Positions 52,736 to 62,108 of a DNA stretch of 64,000 nucleotides are shown here, one piece after another (the stretch's first letter is position 1; each line of letters opens with the position of its first letter). Origin of the DNA: VRUE01 sp963774405. Lineage in GTDB: Bacteria; Actinomycetota; Thermoleophilia; Solirubrobacterales; 70-9. The stretch lies in the NCBI GenBank assembly GCA_963774405.1, contig CAVZEV010000009.1, positions 124,001-188,000 of the forward strand, in the 5' to 3' direction. Made by a program: the position numbers and the translations under genes. Under the pieces are notes generated by a model that worked only from the letters and a program-made list of their open reading frames with translations, was not told the DNA's origin and made no database searches.

Positions 52736-52782
52736 TTCCGGTGCGCCTTATGCACGCCACGGGTCCAAACAGCGCACCGGAA
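52736..52782. repeat. Palindromic element, family D, between two beta-oxidation genes
   Basis: Perfect 11-base arms TTCCGGTGCGC / GCGCACCGGAA with a 25-base centre. The arms match the elements at 1283 and 55570; the centre keeps CTTAT but then differs. It fills the gap between the hydratase stop and the dehydrogenase start. Confidence 0.85.
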
Positions 52783-52784
52783 GG

Positions 52785-53555
52785 TCATCGGCCCTCGAAT
52801 TTCGGCTCGCGCTTCTCGAGGAAGGCGGTCATGCCCTCGACCCGGTCCTCGGTTGCCATCGCCAGCTCGTAGAGGCGGCGCTCGTTCTCCAGACCGGCGC
52901 TGAGCGCGGTCTCCTCGGCGGCGAGGACCGCCTGCTTGGCCAGGCGGGCGGCGATCGGCGGGCGCTCGGCGACGGTCGCGGCAAGCGCCATCGCCTCGTC
53001 CAGCCAGCCGTCGCCCTCGACCACGCGGTTGACCAGGCCCAGCTCCAGCGCCGCGGCGGCGTCGAAGCGTTCGCCGGTAAGCACGAGCTCCATGGCGCGC
53101 TGCTTGCCGAGCACCCGGGCGAGGCGCTGGGTGCCGCCGCCGCCGGGGATGATCCCGAGGTTGATCTCGGGCTGGCCGAAGGTGGCGCCCGCGGCGGCGA
53201 CGATCATGTCGCAGGCCAGCGCCAGCTCGCAGCCGCCGCCCAGCGCGTAGCCCGAGACGGCGGCGATCATCGGCGTCTTGATCGCGGCGAGGCGGCGCCA
53301 GAAGGACGCGGCCGGGTGGCGCAGCGCCTCGGCGAAGCTGCGCTCGCTCATCGCCTTGATGTCGGCGCCGGCGGCGAAGATCTTGTCGGAGCCGGCGATG
53401 ACGACGCAGCGGACCTCCGGGTCGGGGTCGAGCCGCTCCAGCTCGCTCGCCAGCTCCTCCATCAGCTCCGGCGAGAGCGCGTTGCGCGCCTCGGGCCGGT
53501 TGAGGCGGAGCAGGACGACGTTGCCGTCGCGAGAGCTCTCGACCAGCTCGCCCAT
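52785..53555 (-). CDS. Enoyl-CoA hydratase
   Basis: 256 residues from the ATG at 53555. Crotonase fold: VVLLRLNRPEARNALSPELM, the oxyanion-hole segment IFAAGADIKAMSE and AVSGYALGGGCELALACD. Catalytic glutamates lie in FGQPEINLGIIPGGGGTQRL. Adds water to trans-2-enoyl-CoA. It sits downstream of acyl-CoA dehydrogenase on the same strand with a 2-base gap, matching the order of reactions in the operon. Confidence 0.95.
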   Translation of the reverse strand: MGELVESSRDGNVVLLRLNRPEARNALSPELMEELASELERLDPDPEVRCVVIAGSDKIFAAGADIKAMSERSFAEALRHPAASFWRRLAAIKTPMIAAVSGYALGGGCELALACDMIVAAAGATFGQPEINLGIIPGGGGTQRLARVLGKQRAMELVLTGERFDAAAALELGLVNRVVEGDGWLDEAMALAATVAERPPIAARLAKQAVLAAEETALSAGLENERRLYELAMATEDRVEGMTAFLEKREPKFEGR

Positions 53556-53557
53556 CC

Positions 53558-54718
53558 CTAGAGAGGCGTCATCGCGTTGATCCCGGTCGCGGCGCGGCCG
53601 ATGATCAGCTTCTGGATCTGCGAGGTGCCCTCGTAGAGCGTCGTCACGCGGGCGTCGCGCAGGTAGCGCTCGACCGGGTAGTCGTCGACGTAGCCTGAGC
53701 CGCCGTGCACCTGGATCGCCAGGTTGGCGCACTCGACCGCCGACTCGGTCGCGTAGAGCTTCGCCACCGAGGTCTCGGTGGTGTTGGGCTTGCCTTCGTC
53801 CTTGAGCACGCCGGCTCGGTAGACCAGCATGCGGCTGGCGTCGCGCTTGAGGATCATGTCGGCGATCATCTCCTGGACCAGCTGGAAGCGGGCGAGGGGG
53901 ACGCCGAACTGCTTGCGCTCCTTGGCGTAGGCGACCGAGGCTTCGACGCAGCCTTCGCAGATGCCGACGCAGCCGGCGGCGACGCTGTAGCGGCCGTTGT
54001 CGAGGGCGCTCATCGCGACCTTGAAGCCGTCGCCGATCTCACCGAGCATCGCGTCCTCGCCGACCTCGACGTTGTCGAGCGCGATTTCACCAGTATCGGA
54101 GGAGCGCAGACCGAGCTTGCCGTGGATCTCCTGCGTGGTGAAGCCCTCGCTGTCGGTGGGCACGAGGAAGCAGGCGAGGCCCTTGTGCTTCTTCTCGGGA
54201 TCGGTCTGGGCGAAGATCAGCGCCACCTCGGAGAAGTTGGCGAGGCTGATCCACATCTTCTGGCCGCTGATCGACCAGCCGCTGTCGGTCTTGGTCGCGC
54301 GGGTGCGCAGGTTGGCGGCGTCCGAGCCGGTGTCGGGCTCGGTCAGGCCGAAGCAGCCAAGCGCCTCGCCCGAGCAGAGCCGGGGGAGCCAGCGCTGCTT
54401 TTGCTCCTCCGTGCCCCACTTCTCGATCGAGCCCGCGACGAGCGAGGTTTGCACCGAGACCACGGTGCGGGCTGAGGAGTCGGCGCGGCCGACCTGTTCG
54501 ACGATCAGCCCGTAGCCGAGGTAGTCCAGCCCGCGGCCGCCGTAGGCTTCGGCGACCGGCGCGCCGAGGTAGCCGACCTCGCCCAGCTTGCTCGCCAGCT
54601 CGCGGTCAAAGCGCGCGGCGCGGTCGTTCTCCTTGACCCGTGGCGTGATCTCCTTGTCGGCGAATTCCCGCGCGGTTTCGGAGATCAGGCGCTGCTCGTC
54701 GCTCAACTGGAAGTCCAT
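53558..54718 (-). CDS. Acyl-CoA dehydrogenase
   Basis: 386 residues. FAD enzyme that makes the 2-3 double bond in acyl-CoA. The family segments CFGLTEPDTGSDAANLRTRA, KMWISLANFSEVALIFAQTD and QVHGGSGYVDDYPVERYLRD align throughout. The catalytic Glu is in the late motif TTLYEGTSQIQKLIIGR, the short/medium-chain position. Electron transfer would go to ETF, whose genes are not in this window. Confidence 0.96.
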   Translation of the reverse strand: MDFQLSDEQRLISETAREFADKEITPRVKENDRAARFDRELASKLGEVGYLGAPVAEAYGGRGLDYLGYGLIVEQVGRADSSARTVVSVQTSLVAGSIEKWGTEEQKQRWLPRLCSGEALGCFGLTEPDTGSDAANLRTRATKTDSGWSISGQKMWISLANFSEVALIFAQTDPEKKHKGLACFLVPTDSEGFTTQEIHGKLGLRSSDTGEIALDNVEVGEDAMLGEIGDGFKVAMSALDNGRYSVAAGCVGICEGCVEASVAYAKERKQFGVPLARFQLVQEMIADMILKRDASRMLVYRAGVLKDEGKPNTTETSVAKLYATESAVECANLAIQVHGGSGYVDDYPVERYLRDARVTTLYEGTSQIQKLIIGRAATGINAMTPL

Positions 54719-54751
54719 CTCACCCCTTGCTTTCTAAGTTCGCCTGGCTGT

Positions 54752-55546
54752 TCATTGAAGTTCTCGGCCGAGGGTTGCGGCGAACGCTTCTTCGGCCTCC
54801 TTGGTGCGGGGGCCGGGCGTTTCGGGCAGCTCGGCGCCGTCGATTGCGGAGACGGCCTGGATCTCGCGCGTGGTCGAGGCGAGGAAGGCCTCGTGGGCCG
54901 AGCGCAGGTCGGCTACCGGCCAGGCGCCCTCTTCGACGTGCAGGGCCTTGACCAGGCGGTCGCGGGTGATCGACTCGAGCACGCCGTTGTCGAGCGCCGG
55001 CGTGCGCAGGCCGCCCTGCGGCGAGACCCAGAAGATCGCCGAGGTCGGCGGCTCGAGCACGATGCCGTCGGGCTGGACGAGAACGGCCTCGTCGGCTCCC
55101 TGTGACCTGGCGAGCCGCGTCGCCTGCATGTTGGCGGCGTAGGAGAGCGACTTGACCCCGTTGAGGATCACGGTCGGGCAGTAGGTGACGGTGGCGACGC
55201 TGACGGTCTCGGCGTGGGCCGGGATCGGCTCGGTCATCGCCAGGCGGCGGCCGCCGCGGGTGACGATCAGCCGCAGCTGCCCGTCGGCGCCGCCGAGCTC
55301 GGTGAGCAGCGCTTCGATCTCTGCCTCAAGCGCGCCACAGTCGAACTCGAGCTCGATCGCCGCGGCCGAGCGTCCGAGTCGGTCGAGGTGATCGCCGAGC
55401 GCAAACGGCTTGCCGGCGTAGAGACGGATCACCTCGAACGCCCCGTCCCCCCGGTAGAGCCCGTCGTCCTTTAGGGGAACGACGGCCTCGGCGGTCAGCG
55501 TGATCCGCCCATCGACACTCGCCAGCTCCTTCAACTCGGTCCCCAT
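54752..55546 (-). CDS. Class IV PLP aminotransferase / aminodeoxychorismate lyase family
   Basis: 264 residues. The fold-type IV signature is present: YRGDGAFEVIRLYAGKPFAL at the start, the PLP lysine in NGVKSLSYAANMQATRLA, and DEAVLVQPDGIVLEPPTSAI with the conserved Glu. It could be aminodeoxychorismate lyase (folate), a branched-chain or a D-amino acid aminotransferase; the sequence alone does not decide. Its place among beta-oxidation genes is unusual and may only be shared transcription. Confidence 0.82.
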   Translation of the reverse strand: MGTELKELASVDGRITLTAEAVVPLKDDGLYRGDGAFEVIRLYAGKPFALGDHLDRLGRSAAAIELEFDCGALEAEIEALLTELGGADGQLRLIVTRGGRRLAMTEPIPAHAETVSVATVTYCPTVILNGVKSLSYAANMQATRLARSQGADEAVLVQPDGIVLEPPTSAIFWVSPQGGLRTPALDNGVLESITRDRLVKALHVEEGAWPVADLRSAHEAFLASTTREIQAVSAIDGAELPETPGPRTKEAEEAFAATLGRELQ

Positions 55547-55569
55547 CGGCTGGCGAGGCTACTAAGCCA

Positions 55570-55624
55570 CCCGTTCCGGTGCGCCTTATCCCCGTATAGG
55601 AGGGATAAAGCGCACCGGAACGGG
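55570..55624. repeat. Palindromic element, family D, between aminotransferase and thiolase genes
   Basis: 15-base perfect arms (55570-55584 and 55610-55624), then TTATCCC/GGGATAA around a 9-base loop. The best preserved member of family D. The thiolase stop begins at 55625, immediately outside the right arm. Confidence 0.92.
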
Positions 55625-56827
<1,203 letters not shown>

Positions 56828-56873
56828 GCCCCGGGATTAAAGGGGACGGCCGCGGCGCGCGTATCCTTGGCCC

Positions 56874-57164
56874 GTGTTCTTCGTCCTCGGAACAGTCGGG
56901 ATGGTGTTTCTCGTCGTCGGCGTGCTCTTCCTGATCGAGCACTTCTACACCGGCAACAACGCCGAACTGCTCGACTGGAAGCCGACCCGCTCGCCCGAAC
57001 TCGAGGCGCAGAACGAGATCGATGACGTGCAGCAGATGCTCGAGGCGCAGAACGAGATGCGCCGTCGCCGCGGCGCCGCCGAGCGCAACGAGCATGAGCT
57101 GCGCGAAGAGGTCGCCGCCGAGGAGCGCCAGCGCCTGCGCCGCCGCCGGTTCGGGGCAACCTGA
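56874..57164 (+). CDS. Small membrane-anchored coiled-coil protein
   Basis: 96 residues, GTG start. One N-terminal membrane helix (VLGTVGMVFLVVGVLFLIEHF) is followed by a long charged helix (about 40-96) rich in Glu and Arg, for example DDVQQMLEAQNEMRRRRGAA. Predicted to be a membrane-tethered coiled coil facing the cytoplasm. Unknown family. It is divergent from the thiolase operon and upstream of the Rossmann protein gene. Confidence 0.65.
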   Translation: MFFVLGTVGMVFLVVGVLFLIEHFYTGNNAELLDWKPTRSPELEAQNEIDDVQQMLEAQNEMRRRRGAAERNEHELREEVAAEERQRLRRRRFGAT

Positions 57165-57165
57165 G

Positions 57166-57612
57166 TTGGCCCGGGCACTGATCGTCGGCTGCGGCTGCCG
57201 CGGTCGCGAGCTGGGCGCCGGTCTGCTCGCGCAGGGCTGGACGGTGCGGGGGACGAGCCGGAGCGAAGAGGGACTGGCGGCGATCGAGGCGGCCGGGATC
57301 GAGCCGGCGCTTGCCGACCCCGAGCGCCCGGCGACCGTGCTCGACCTGGTCGCCGACGTCACCGTCCTTTACTGGCTGCTCGGCTCGGCACGGGGGAAGC
57401 CGGAGAATCTCGAGGCGATCCACGGCTCCCGCCTGGAGCGGCTGCTCGAGCGCTTGGTGGAAACGCCGGTGCGTCGCTTCGTCTACGAGGGACACGGCTC
57501 GGTCGATCCGGAAGTCCTCAGCGGCGGCGCGGCGCTGGTCGAACGGGCGGCGCAGACCTGGCGGATCCCGGTCGAGGTTGTGCGGGACGGCCATATAGCT
57601 AAACTCGGATAG
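57166..57612 (+). CDS. NAD(P)-binding Rossmann protein (epimerase-like)
   Basis: 148 residues from a TTG at 57166. The start ARALIVGCGCRGRELGAGLL is a dinucleotide-binding loop with cysteines in place of some glycines, and RRFVYEGHGSVDPEVLSGGA follows the middle strand. It is shorter than a normal SDR epimerase (about 250-300 residues), ending where the substrate domain would follow, so it may be a minimal family or a shortened one. No Tyr-xxx-Lys catalytic motif is seen. Function unknown. Confidence 0.65.
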   Translation: MARALIVGCGCRGRELGAGLLAQGWTVRGTSRSEEGLAAIEAAGIEPALADPERPATVLDLVADVTVLYWLLGSARGKPENLEAIHGSRLERLLERLVETPVRRFVYEGHGSVDPEVLSGGAALVERAAQTWRIPVEVVRDGHIAKLG

Positions 57613-57656
57613 GGATTTAGGTAAATGCCCAAAACAGCGAGCGAAGGAGCAGTCTG
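57613..57656 (+). promoter_or_regulatory. Leader of the peroxiredoxin gene
   Basis: AT-richer than its surroundings, with TAGGGATTTAGGTAAAT as a possible -10 area and a clear AAGGAGCAG ribosome site before the ATG at 57657. Strong, separate expression of the peroxiredoxin would fit. Confidence 0.4.
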
Positions 57657-58328
57657 ATGGCGCTGCAGCTTGGTGACGTAGCACCCGACTTCGAGGCCGA
57701 CACGACCGAGGGCCGGATCAAGTTCCACGACTGGATCGGCGACTCGTGGGCGGTTCTCTTCTCCCACCCCAAGGACTTCACGCCGATCTGCACGACCGAG
57801 CTCGGCTACATGGCGAGCATCGAGCCCGAGTTCGCCAAGCGCAACGTCAAGATCATCGGCCTCTCGATCGACCCGCTCGACCGCCACGAGGAGTGGGCCA
57901 AGGACATCGAGGACACGCAGGGCACCGCGCCCAACTACCCGATCATCAGCGACCACGACTTCAACGTCGCCCGGCTCTACGGGATGCTGCCGGCCAACGT
58001 CGCGGGCAGCGTCGAGGACCGCACTCCCGCGGACAATCAGACCGTGCGCAACGTCTTCGTCATCGGTCCCGACAAGAAGATCAAACTGATCCTGGTCTAC
58101 CCGATGACCACCGGGCGCAACTTCGACGAGGTGCTGCGGGTGATCGACTCACTGCAGTTGACCGCCAACCACAAGGTTGCGACCCCGGCCCAGTGGCAGC
58201 AGGGCGACGACGTGATCATCTCCGGCTCGGTCTCCAACGACGAAGCGAAGGAGATCTACCCGAACGGCTGGGAGTCCCCTCGTCCCTACATCCGCATCGT
58301 CCCGCAGTCCGAGGCCGAGAAGGCCTAA
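57657..58328 (+). CDS. 1-Cys peroxiredoxin (Prx6 type)
   Basis: 223 residues. Reduces peroxides. The peroxidatic Cys is in HPKDFTPICTTELGYMA (PxxxTxxC), followed by KIIGLSIDPLDRHEEWAKD. The long C-terminal arm typical of Prx6 (TPAQWQQGDDVIISGSVSN and NGWESPRPYIRIV) completes it. No second Cys resolves it within the chain, so an outside thiol is needed; thioredoxin reductase at 48107 could support this indirectly. Confidence 0.95.
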   Translation: MALQLGDVAPDFEADTTEGRIKFHDWIGDSWAVLFSHPKDFTPICTTELGYMASIEPEFAKRNVKIIGLSIDPLDRHEEWAKDIEDTQGTAPNYPIISDHDFNVARLYGMLPANVAGSVEDRTPADNQTVRNVFVIGPDKKIKLILVYPMTTGRNFDEVLRVIDSLQLTANHKVATPAQWQQGDDVIISGSVSNDEAKEIYPNGWESPRPYIRIVPQSEAEKA

Positions 58329-58840
58329 TCGAGGCTGTCGAGCAGGTCGGCCAGGATCCGCGCGGTCGCTCCCCAGATCAGCTGCCCCTCGACCTCGTAG
58401 GTCGGGGTGTGGATGGGGACGCCGCGGCGGACCAGGCGACGCATCTCGTAACTCTCGCGCAGCACCGCGAGCGAGAAGGTGAGGACGGTCTCGACCTCGG
58501 CCGGGTTCGGTTGCAGGTCGAGCTCCCGCGGGTGGGGGATGCGCCCGACGAAGGGGTGGATCCGGTAGCTGGTGACGAAGGTGTTGGTGGGCGGCAGCGC
58601 CTCACCGAGCTCGACGGCAGCGGGGTCGAGGCCGATCTCCTCCTGCGCCTCGCGCAGCGCGGTCGCGCTGAGGTCGGTGTCCTCGGGGTCGCGGCGGCCG
58701 CCCGGGAATGAGATCTCGCCCGCGTGGCGCCGCAGGTCGGCGCGGCGCTCGGTGAAGACGAGGCCCGGCTTGTCGTCGGGCCAGCCGTAGAGCGGCAGGA
58801 GGACCGCCGCTTCGGTGGGGTCTGGCGACTTTCCGGTCAT
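58325..58840 (-). CDS. Nudix hydrolase, CoA pyrophosphatase type
   Basis: 171 residues from the ATG at 58840. The Nudix box is GGRRDPEDTDLSATALREAQ followed by EEIGL, with the pattern GX5EX7REUXEEXGU. The preceding VFTERRADLRRHAGEISFP is the UPF0035 signature of NudL-like CoA diphosphatases. It probably cleaves CoA or acyl-CoA. The stop overlaps the peroxiredoxin stop by four bases. The ATG lies in the imperfect palindrome at 58822-58861. Confidence 0.9.
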   Translation of the reverse strand: MTGKSPDPTEAAVLLPLYGWPDDKPGLVFTERRADLRRHAGEISFPGGRRDPEDTDLSATALREAQEEIGLDPAAVELGEALPPTNTFVTSYRIHPFVGRIPHPRELDLQPNPAEVETVLTFSLAVLRESYEMRRLVRRGVPIHTPTYEVEGQLIWGATARILADLLDSLD

Positions 58841-58861
58841 ATACGGGGGGTAACTCGCCAG
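58822..58861. repeat. Imperfect palindrome over the Nudix gene start
   Basis: Arms CTGGCGACTTTCC / GGTAACTCGCCAG pair at 11 of 13 positions around GGTCATATACGGGG. The centre recalls the GTC-TATA-type centre of family C but is not the same. It holds the Nudix ATG and lies just beyond the SDR stop. Confidence 0.55.
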
Positions 58862-58869
58862 GCGCCTGG

Positions 58870-59682
58870 TCAAATGATGACCTGGACCGTTCCTCCGTCC
58901 ACCGACCAGGCGGCGCCGCTGACGTAGGAGGCACGCTCGGAGCAGAGGAAGACGATCGCGCCGGCGATCTCCGCCGAATCGGCGAGCCGGCCGATCGGGC
59001 GCTTGGCGCCGGCCGTGGCGAGCGCCTGCTCGCGCGTCTCGTCCCCCGACATCTGCTGCGACTGGTCGAGCAGGCCGCCGGGCTCCATCCACATCTCCGA
59101 TTCGACCGGGCCGGGGCAGATCGCGTTGACCAGCACGCCGCTCTTCGCGTAGCGGTCGGCAAAGAGCCGCGAGAGCGAGAGCTCGGCCGCCTTCGCCACC
59201 GAGTACTCGGGCATCGCCGCGGAGGGGCGCTTGCCGGCGGTCGAGCAGACGTTGACGATGCGGCCCCAGCCGCGCTCGGCCATCGCCGGCGCGGCGGCAC
59301 GCAGCGCCCGCAACGGCGCCATCACGTTGAGCTCGTACTGGGCGCGCCAGTCCTCGTCGGGGACGTCGTCGAGGTCGCGCCACCGGGCGGAGCCCGCGTT
59401 GTTGACGAGGACGTCGAGGGCGCCGAAGTGGTCGGTTGCCGCGGCGAGCATGCGCTCGCCCGCGTCCTCCTGCGTGATGTCGAGGGCGAGCGTCTCGGCG
59501 CGCGCCCCGCTCTCCGCGCCGGCCGCCCGTGCTGCCTCGGCGGCCGCATTGAGTCGCTCCTCGTTGCGCGCGACCAGCAGCACGTCGGCGCCCTCGGCGC
59601 AGAGCAGACGCGCGGTCTCCGCGCCGATGCCGCGACTGGCGCCGGTGACCACACAGGCGCGGCCCTTCAGCCCGAGGTCCAT
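58870..59682 (-). CDS. Short-chain dehydrogenase/reductase
   Basis: 270 residues from the ATG at 59682. Cofactor loop VVTGASRGIGAETARLLCAE, NNAG in DVLVNNAGSARWRD, catalytic Ser-Tyr-Lys in NVCSTAGKRPSAAMPEYSVAKAA split as S, then YSVAK. The end VSGAAWSVDGGTVQVII is typical of FabG-like SDRs. NAD(P)-dependent alcohol/ketone chemistry on an unknown substrate. The ATG overlaps the OsmC stop, so the two are probably co-translated. Confidence 0.92.
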   Translation of the reverse strand: MDLGLKGRACVVTGASRGIGAETARLLCAEGADVLLVARNEERLNAAAEAARAAGAESGARAETLALDITQEDAGERMLAAATDHFGALDVLVNNAGSARWRDLDDVPDEDWRAQYELNVMAPLRALRAAAPAMAERGWGRIVNVCSTAGKRPSAAMPEYSVAKAAELSLSRLFADRYAKSGVLVNAICPGPVESEMWMEPGGLLDQSQQMSGDETREQALATAGAKRPIGRLADSAEIAGAIVFLCSERASYVSGAAWSVDGGTVQVII

Positions 59683-60080
59683 CAGAGGGTCTCGACCTTG
59701 TCCGTGATCGTGACCTCGGTCTCGCCCGCGATCACCTTGTGGACCGGGCACTTGCCGGCGACGACGAGCAGGCGCTTGCGCTGCTCGTCGCTGAGCTCGG
59801 CGGGCAGGCGCAGGGTGACGGCGAAGGAGAGCGGCGCGGCGTCGCGGTATGTGACGTCCACGTCGACCTCGATCTGGCCCACGTCCCAGCCCTTGCGCTC
59901 GGCGTACATCTCGAGCGTGACCGCGATGCAGCCGGCGAGGCCGGCGGCGACGAGACGGGTGGGCGGGGGGCCGGTATCGGCACCTCCGGCGGCGACGGGC
60001 TCATCGATCCGGAGCGTGTGACCGCCCTCGATCTCGATGTCGTGCGCGTAGCCGTCGATACGCCGGGCGACGACCTTCAT
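59682..60080 (-). CDS. OsmC-family peroxide reductase
   Basis: 132 residues. The two catalytic cysteines sit in AGLAGCIAVTLEMYAERKGW and VVAGKCPVHKVIAG, the usual OsmC/YhfA spacing. It reduces organic peroxides with thiols. It is upstream of the SDR gene and near a peroxiredoxin, so this stretch may serve redox defence. ATG start. Confidence 0.92.
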   Translation of the reverse strand: MKVVARRIDGYAHDIEIEGGHTLRIDEPVAAGGADTGPPPTRLVAAGLAGCIAVTLEMYAERKGWDVGQIEVDVDVTYRDAAPLSFAVTLRLPAELSDEQRKRLLVVAGKCPVHKVIAGETEVTITDKVETL

Positions 60081-60125
60081 CGTGGCGAGTTATTCCCCGA
60101 CGCGGGGGAAGAAGGCGCCACAGCC

Positions 60126-60695
60126 TCAGTTCCCCCTGCGACGGCCCTCGAAGAGGGCCGGGTCGTCGACGTCGGCGAAGCGGGCCATCGCGTAGGCGTA
60201 GTCGGAGGCGCGGTTGACGAGGTGGATCACCGTCTCGGATGCCAGCTCGCCTTCCGCGGCGAGGGCGGCGATGCGGCGCTCGGCGCGGCGGATCACGGTG
60301 CGGGCGACGTCGAGCTGGGCGGAAAGCGGGTTGCCGCCGGGGATGACGAACTGCGGCGGCAGCTCGACCTCGCTCATGTAGCGGTCGATCCCCTGCTCGA
60401 GCTCGGCGACCATCACCTCGGTCGTGCGGCTGATCCCGTCTTCGAGCCGCTCCGCCGCCTCGGGCGCAGTCGCCAGCTCGGCGCCGGCGATGAAGAGGTC
60501 GTCCTGGAGGCGCAGGATGTCGGCGGCAAGCTCGGACTGGGCGCCGTCGCAGAGGGCGCGGGCGACGCCGAGCTGGGAGCAGGCCTCATCGAGCGCGCCG
60601 TAGGCCTCGGTGCGGCCGTGGTGCTTGGGGACGCGTCCGCCATACCAGAGTGAGGTGGTGCCGTCGTCGCCCTTCTTGGTGTAGATCTTGACCAC
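60126..60695 (-). CDS. Cob(I)yrinic acid a,c-diamide/cobalamin adenosyltransferase, PduO type
   Basis: 189 residues, GTG start. The ATP site KIYTKKGDDGTTSLWYGGRV, then KHHGRTEAYGALDEACSQLG, RLQDDLFIAGAELAT and VIPGGNPLSAQLDVARTVIRRAERR identify the PduO family. It attaches adenosyl to cobalamin. No B12-dependent enzyme is in the window. The start follows the DUF1015 stop by one base on the same strand. Confidence 0.93.
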   Translation of the reverse strand: MVKIYTKKGDDGTTSLWYGGRVPKHHGRTEAYGALDEACSQLGVARALCDGAQSELAADILRLQDDLFIAGAELATAPEAAERLEDGISRTTEVMVAELEQGIDRYMSEVELPPQFVIPGGNPLSAQLDVARTVIRRAERRIAALAAEGELASETVIHLVNRASDYAYAMARFADVDDPALFEGRRRGN

Positions 60696-60696
60696 G

Positions 60697-61977
60697 TCAG
60701 GCGAGTGGGTTGAAGACGAGGCCGGTCAGCACCTTGGGGTAGAAGTAGGTCGACTTGGGCGGCATGTTGGCGTCGCTTTCGCAGATTTCCTTGGTCTGCT
60801 GGACCGGGATCGGGCGCAGGATGAAGGCGACGTCGTAGGTGCCGTCCTCGATCAGGCGCAGCGAGTCCTCGACGCTCTTGGCATAGCCGATGCCGCGCTT
60901 GGCGAGGATGTCGTCTTCGCTGAGGCTGGCCAGGCCCTTCAGCACCAGGGTCTCGAGGATCGCCGCGTCGAGGCGGCGGTAGGCCTCGGGCTCGCCCTCG
61001 AGCAGGCGGTCGAGCTCGGCGGTGTCCTTGAGGCGCAGACGGAAGGCCTGCTTGTGGTGTGAGTCGTAGAGGCCGAAGACGCCGACGCCGTCCTCGCCGA
61101 GCGGGTCGACGCGGTCGCTCCCGACCTCCTCGACGTCGAAGAGCTCGCGCAGGCCCTCGCCGAGGCGCCGCCGGCGCTCCGGGTCCTCGGCGAGGCCGGA
61201 GAGCAGGCGGTGGGTGGGGTAGACCGAGAGGCCGGGGTCGTCGAGCCCGGTCAGCGCCATCAACGTGTAGTTGTGGTCGCCCTCGCCGCCGATCTCGTCG
61301 CGGTAGGCGATCGCGGTCTCGTAGCGGTGGTGGCCGTCGGCGATCAGCAGTTGCGCGTCGGCGAGCAGCGCCGGGATTTCTTCGCTCAGCTGCGGCAGCC
61401 GCCAGAGTCGGGTGATCGTGCCGGCGGCGTCGGTCGCTTCGCCCCAGGGGTCCTCGACCGAGGTCTCCTTGGAGACCAGCGGCCAGGGGTCGATCGTGCT
61501 CAGCGAGAAGATCGGCGAGAGGTTGGCTCGCGTCGCCCGCATCAGCTCGAGCCGGTCCTGCTTGGGGCCGGGCAGGGTGCGCTCGTGGGGCAGGATCGTG
61601 CCGGTCTCGAAGTCCTCGACGCGGACGCGGGCGAGGATCCCGTGGCGGACGTGCGAGCCGCCGTCGGGCCCGGTGTATTCCTGCTCCATCGCCCAGATCG
61701 CCGGCTCTGTGTCCCTGACCAGGGCGCTGGCCTTGAGCCAGGCCTCGATCGCGTCGGCGGCGGCGGCGTAGGGGTCGCCCTGGCCCTCGGCCTGCGGCCC
61801 GGTCTCGCCGTAGGGCTTGGGCAGGTCAATCGCGACCGCGTTGTAGGGCGAGCGGGCGAGCAGCTCCTGGCGCATCGCCGCGTCGATCACGTCGTAGGGC
61901 GGCGCGACCACGTCCTGCAGCGACCCGACCGCGTCAAGGTCGTAGTGCAGAGCGTTCAGGGGGCGCACGTCTGCCAT
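60697..61977 (-). CDS. DUF1015 family protein
   Basis: 426 residues from the ATG at 61977. Family segments are clear: VRPLNALHYDLDAVGSLQDV and VAPPYDVIDAAMRQELLARS at the start, GTILPHERTLPGPKQDRLEL, LLIADGHHRYETAIAYRDE and the ending STYFYPKVLTGLVFNPL. The family (sometimes called SerC-linked or HTH-like) is widespread; I do not know its reaction, though the conserved DGHHRYE suggests a metal or phosphate site. It is the first gene of a minus-strand set with the adenosyltransferase. Confidence 0.88.
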   Translation of the reverse strand: MADVRPLNALHYDLDAVGSLQDVVAPPYDVIDAAMRQELLARSPYNAVAIDLPKPYGETGPQAEGQGDPYAAAADAIEAWLKASALVRDTEPAIWAMEQEYTGPDGGSHVRHGILARVRVEDFETGTILPHERTLPGPKQDRLELMRATRANLSPIFSLSTIDPWPLVSKETSVEDPWGEATDAAGTITRLWRLPQLSEEIPALLADAQLLIADGHHRYETAIAYRDEIGGEGDHNYTLMALTGLDDPGLSVYPTHRLLSGLAEDPERRRRLGEGLRELFDVEEVGSDRVDPLGEDGVGVFGLYDSHHKQAFRLRLKDTAELDRLLEGEPEAYRRLDAAILETLVLKGLASLSEDDILAKRGIGYAKSVEDSLRLIEDGTYDVAFILRPIPVQQTKEICESDANMPPKSTYFYPKVLTGLVFNPLA

Positions 61978-62027
61978 CGCTGCAAACCTAGCGCCTGCTC
62001 GGGGCCGTCGCTCTAGACTGGGCGCTT

Positions 62028-62101
62028 CGGGGCGTGGCGCAGCCTGGTAGCGCGCCGCCTTTGGGTGGCGGAGGTCCCCGGTTCGAATCCGGGCGCCCCG
62101 A
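62028..62101 (+). tRNA. tRNA-Pro (anticodon TGG)
   Basis: 74 bases, full cloverleaf: acceptor CGGGGCG/CGCCCCG, D arm with AGCCTGGTAG, anticodon arm CCGCC-TTTGGGT-GGCGG giving TGG, T arm CCCCGGTTCGAATCCGGG, discriminator A. No CCA is encoded, so the 3' end must be added by the nucleotidyltransferase. It stands alone between DUF1015 and the delta-60 gene. Confidence 0.97.
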
Positions 62102-62108
62102 TGTCGCC